64,000 nucleotides of DNA from positions 1 to 64,000 of the forward strand of contig OX345641.1 in the NCBI GenBank assembly GCA_947044365.1, read 5' to 3'. The stretch comes from Petrosia ficiformis (Eukaryota > Porifera > Demospongiae > Haplosclerida > Petrosiidae). Under the pieces are notes generated by a model. It saw only the letters and a program-made list of their open reading frames with translations, ran no database searches and had not been told where the DNA came from. Position 1 is the first letter of the stretch. Each line of letters begins with the position of its first letter. Made by a program: the position numbers and the translations under genes. This document shows, piece by piece, positions 61,701-64,000 of the stretch.

Positions 61701-64000
61701 TACATTTCTAAATTACTGTCCATCAACAGCTCATGGTGTCTGAAATTCAATACAAGAATATAAGATAAATATTTAGAAATATATATGTATTTCAAAGAGA
61801 TTGAACTGTACAGTAATACATTATTATACATTGTAGATTAATAATTTACTCACCTGATGAAAGTAGTAACCATTTGTAGTCTTCTCTTTTGGTAGCTCAG
61901 CATATGAAAAAAGATAATATATATTATAATAATTATTCAATATTGGTATTCACTGTAGATTAAATTACAGGTATATTGGGTTAAATCTACTCTGAAAATA
62001 CATTCCTAAATTACTGTCCTATAATCTGCCGTTAACAGCTCATGGTGTCTGAAATTCAATACAAAGAATAAGATAGTATTTAGTAATATATATTCCAAAG
62101 AGATTTAACTCTACGGTAATACATTATTATACATTGTAGATTAAGAATTTACTCACCTGTTGAAAGTGGTTATCTTTTCGCTTTCAGTAGCTCAGCATAT
62201 GAAAACAGATAATATATATTATAATAATTATTCAATATTGGTATTCACTGTAGATTAAATTACAGGTATATTGGGTTAAATCTACTCTGAAAATACATTC
62301 CTAAATTACTGTCCTATAATCTGCTGTTAACAGCTCATGGTGTCTGAAATTCAATACAAAGAATAAGATAGTATTTAGTAATATATATTCCAAAGAGATT
62401 TAACTCTACGGTAATACATTATTATACATTGTTGATTAAGAATTTACTCACCTGTTGAAAGTGGTTATCTTTTCACTTTCAGTAGCTCAGCATATGAAAG
62501 AAGATAATATATATTATAATAATTATTCAATATTGGTATTTACTGTAGATTAAATTACAGGTATATTGGGTTAAATCTACTCTGAAAATACATTCCTAAA
62601 TTGCTATCCTATAATCTGCCGTTAACAGCTCATGGTGTCTGAAATTCAATACAAAGAATAAGATAGTGTTTAGAAATGTATATATTCCAAAGAGATTTAA
62701 CTCTACAGTAATACATTATACATTGTAGATTAAGAATTTACTCACCTGTTGAAATCTGTAACTATTTGTAGTCTTCTCTTTTGGTAGCTCAGCATATGAA
62801 AAAAGATAATATATATTATAATAATTATTCAATAGTGGTATTTACTGTAGATTAAATTACAGGTATATTGGGTTAAATCTACTCTGAAAATACATTCCTA
62901 AATTACTGTCCTATAATCTGCTGTTAACAGCTCATGGTGTCTGAAATTCAATACAAAGAATAAGATAGTATTTAGTAATATATATTCCAAAGAGATTTAA
63001 CTCTACGGTAATACATTATTATACATTGTTGATTAAGAATTTACTCACCTGTTGAAAGTGGTTATCTTTTCACTTTCAGTAGCTCAGCATATGAAAGAAG
63101 ATAATATATATTATAATAATTATTCAATATTGGTATTTACTGTAGATTAAATTACAGGTATATTGGGTTAAATCTACTCTGAAAATACATTCCTAAATTA
63201 CTGTCCTATAATCTGCCGTTAACAGCTCATGGTGTCTGAAATTCAATACAAAAAATAAGATAGTATTTAGAAATATATGTTCCAAAGAGACTTAACTGTA
63301 CAGTAATACATTATTATACATTGTAGATTAAGAATTTACTCACCTGTTGAAAGTAGTTATCTTTTTGTACTTTTTGCTTTCAGTAGCTCAGCATATGAAA
63401 GAAGATAATATATATTATAATAATTATTCAATATTGGTATTTACTGTAGATTAAATTACAGGTATATTGGGTTAAATCTACTCTGAAAATACATTCCTAA
63501 ATTACTGTCCTATAATCTGCCGTTAACAGCTCATGGTGTCTGAAATTCAATACAAAGAATAAGATAGTATTTAGTAATATATATTCCAAAGAGATTTAAC
63601 TGTACAGTAATACATTATTATACATTGTAGATTAAGAATTTACTCACCTGTTGAAAGTAGTAACCATTTGTAGTCTTCTTTTTTGGTAGCTCAGCATATG
63701 AAAGAAGATAATATATATTATAATAATTATTCAATATTGGTATTTACTGTAGTTTAAATTACAGGTATATTGGGTTAAATCTACTCTGAAAATACATTCC
63801 TAAATTACTGTCCTATAATCTGCCGTTAACAGCTCATGGTGTCTGAAATTCAATACAAAGAATAAGATAGTATTTAGAAATATATGTTCCAAAGAGACTT
63901 AACTGTACAGTAATACATTAAATTATCATGTTAAGAATTTACTCACCTTTTAAAAGTAGCTATCTCTTTGTAGTTTTCTCTTTGGGAGCTCAGCATATAT
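61700..64000 (-). repeat. 300-bp mini-exon units, second array
   Basis: Eight units continue to the window edge, with the antisense donor at about 61,851, 62,154, 62,449, 62,743, 63,046, 63,341, 63,645 and 63,944 (spacing 294-304 bp). They match the array at 41-42.6 kb closely. Two mini-exon types alternate irregularly, one containing AGAGAAGACTACAAATGG and one containing GAAAAGATAACCACTTTC. The array probably forms the 3' part of another ankyrin-type gene whose 5' part lies past 64,000. Confidence 0.8.

Overview
This window comes from a eukaryotic, AT-rich and very repeat-rich genome, most likely an invertebrate animal. Genes are spliced with canonical GT..AG introns that are often only 43-50 bp long, and one gene carries ankyrin repeats. 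A sponge or another early-branching metazoan would fit, but this is inference from style only; no marker gene fixes the taxon. There is no sign of bacterial organisation, rRNA, tRNA or CRISPR.

Layout. 1-820: AT-rich sequence with one candidate minus-strand exon. 820-3,995: eight tandem copies of a 431-bp unit. 4,073-12,184: a gene pair on the minus strand, a tyrosine recombinase (4 exons, 11,803-9,323) followed by a SET-domain protein (2 exons, 8,725-5,521). 12,900-15,460: an array of about 500-bp units packed with the palindrome GGGACATATGTCCC. 16,478-19,410: a nine-exon plus-strand gene predicted to encode one 800-residue protein with a KMT5A-like SET domain, a C2H2 zinc finger and a tyrosine-recombinase catalytic domain. 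A duplicated last exon lies at 20,080-20,195. 20,225-25,140: more GGGACATA sequence, a 39-bp telomere-like minisatellite, and a shorter second copy of the same arrangement. 25,380-47,600: satellites of about 170 or 181 bp, interrupted by an 11-kb array of a 62-bp minisatellite and by an ankyrin-repeat gene on the minus strand (45,166-42,844). 3' of that gene lie 300-bp units that each carry a splice-bounded mini-exon. 47,656-58,848: an 11.2-kb palindrome whose arms are largely filled with a 24-bp minisatellite, resembling a foldback element. 59,000-64,000: related satellite and a second 300-bp mini-exon array, apparently the 3' end of another copy of the ankyrin locus.

How it fits together. 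The main observation is that a SET methyltransferase-like domain is paired with a tyrosine recombinase twice within 14 kb, once as neighbouring genes and once as a single fused protein. The two recombinases and the two SET domains look only distantly related to each other. Both units are bracketed by GGGACATA/TATGTCCC repeats. The reading I favour is a Crypton-like mobile-element group, or genes derived from one, that joins a DNA recombinase to a chromatin-modifying enzyme, comparable in concept to primate SETMAR. Exon junctions were worked out by eye from splice signals and reading phase and were not confirmed with RNA.
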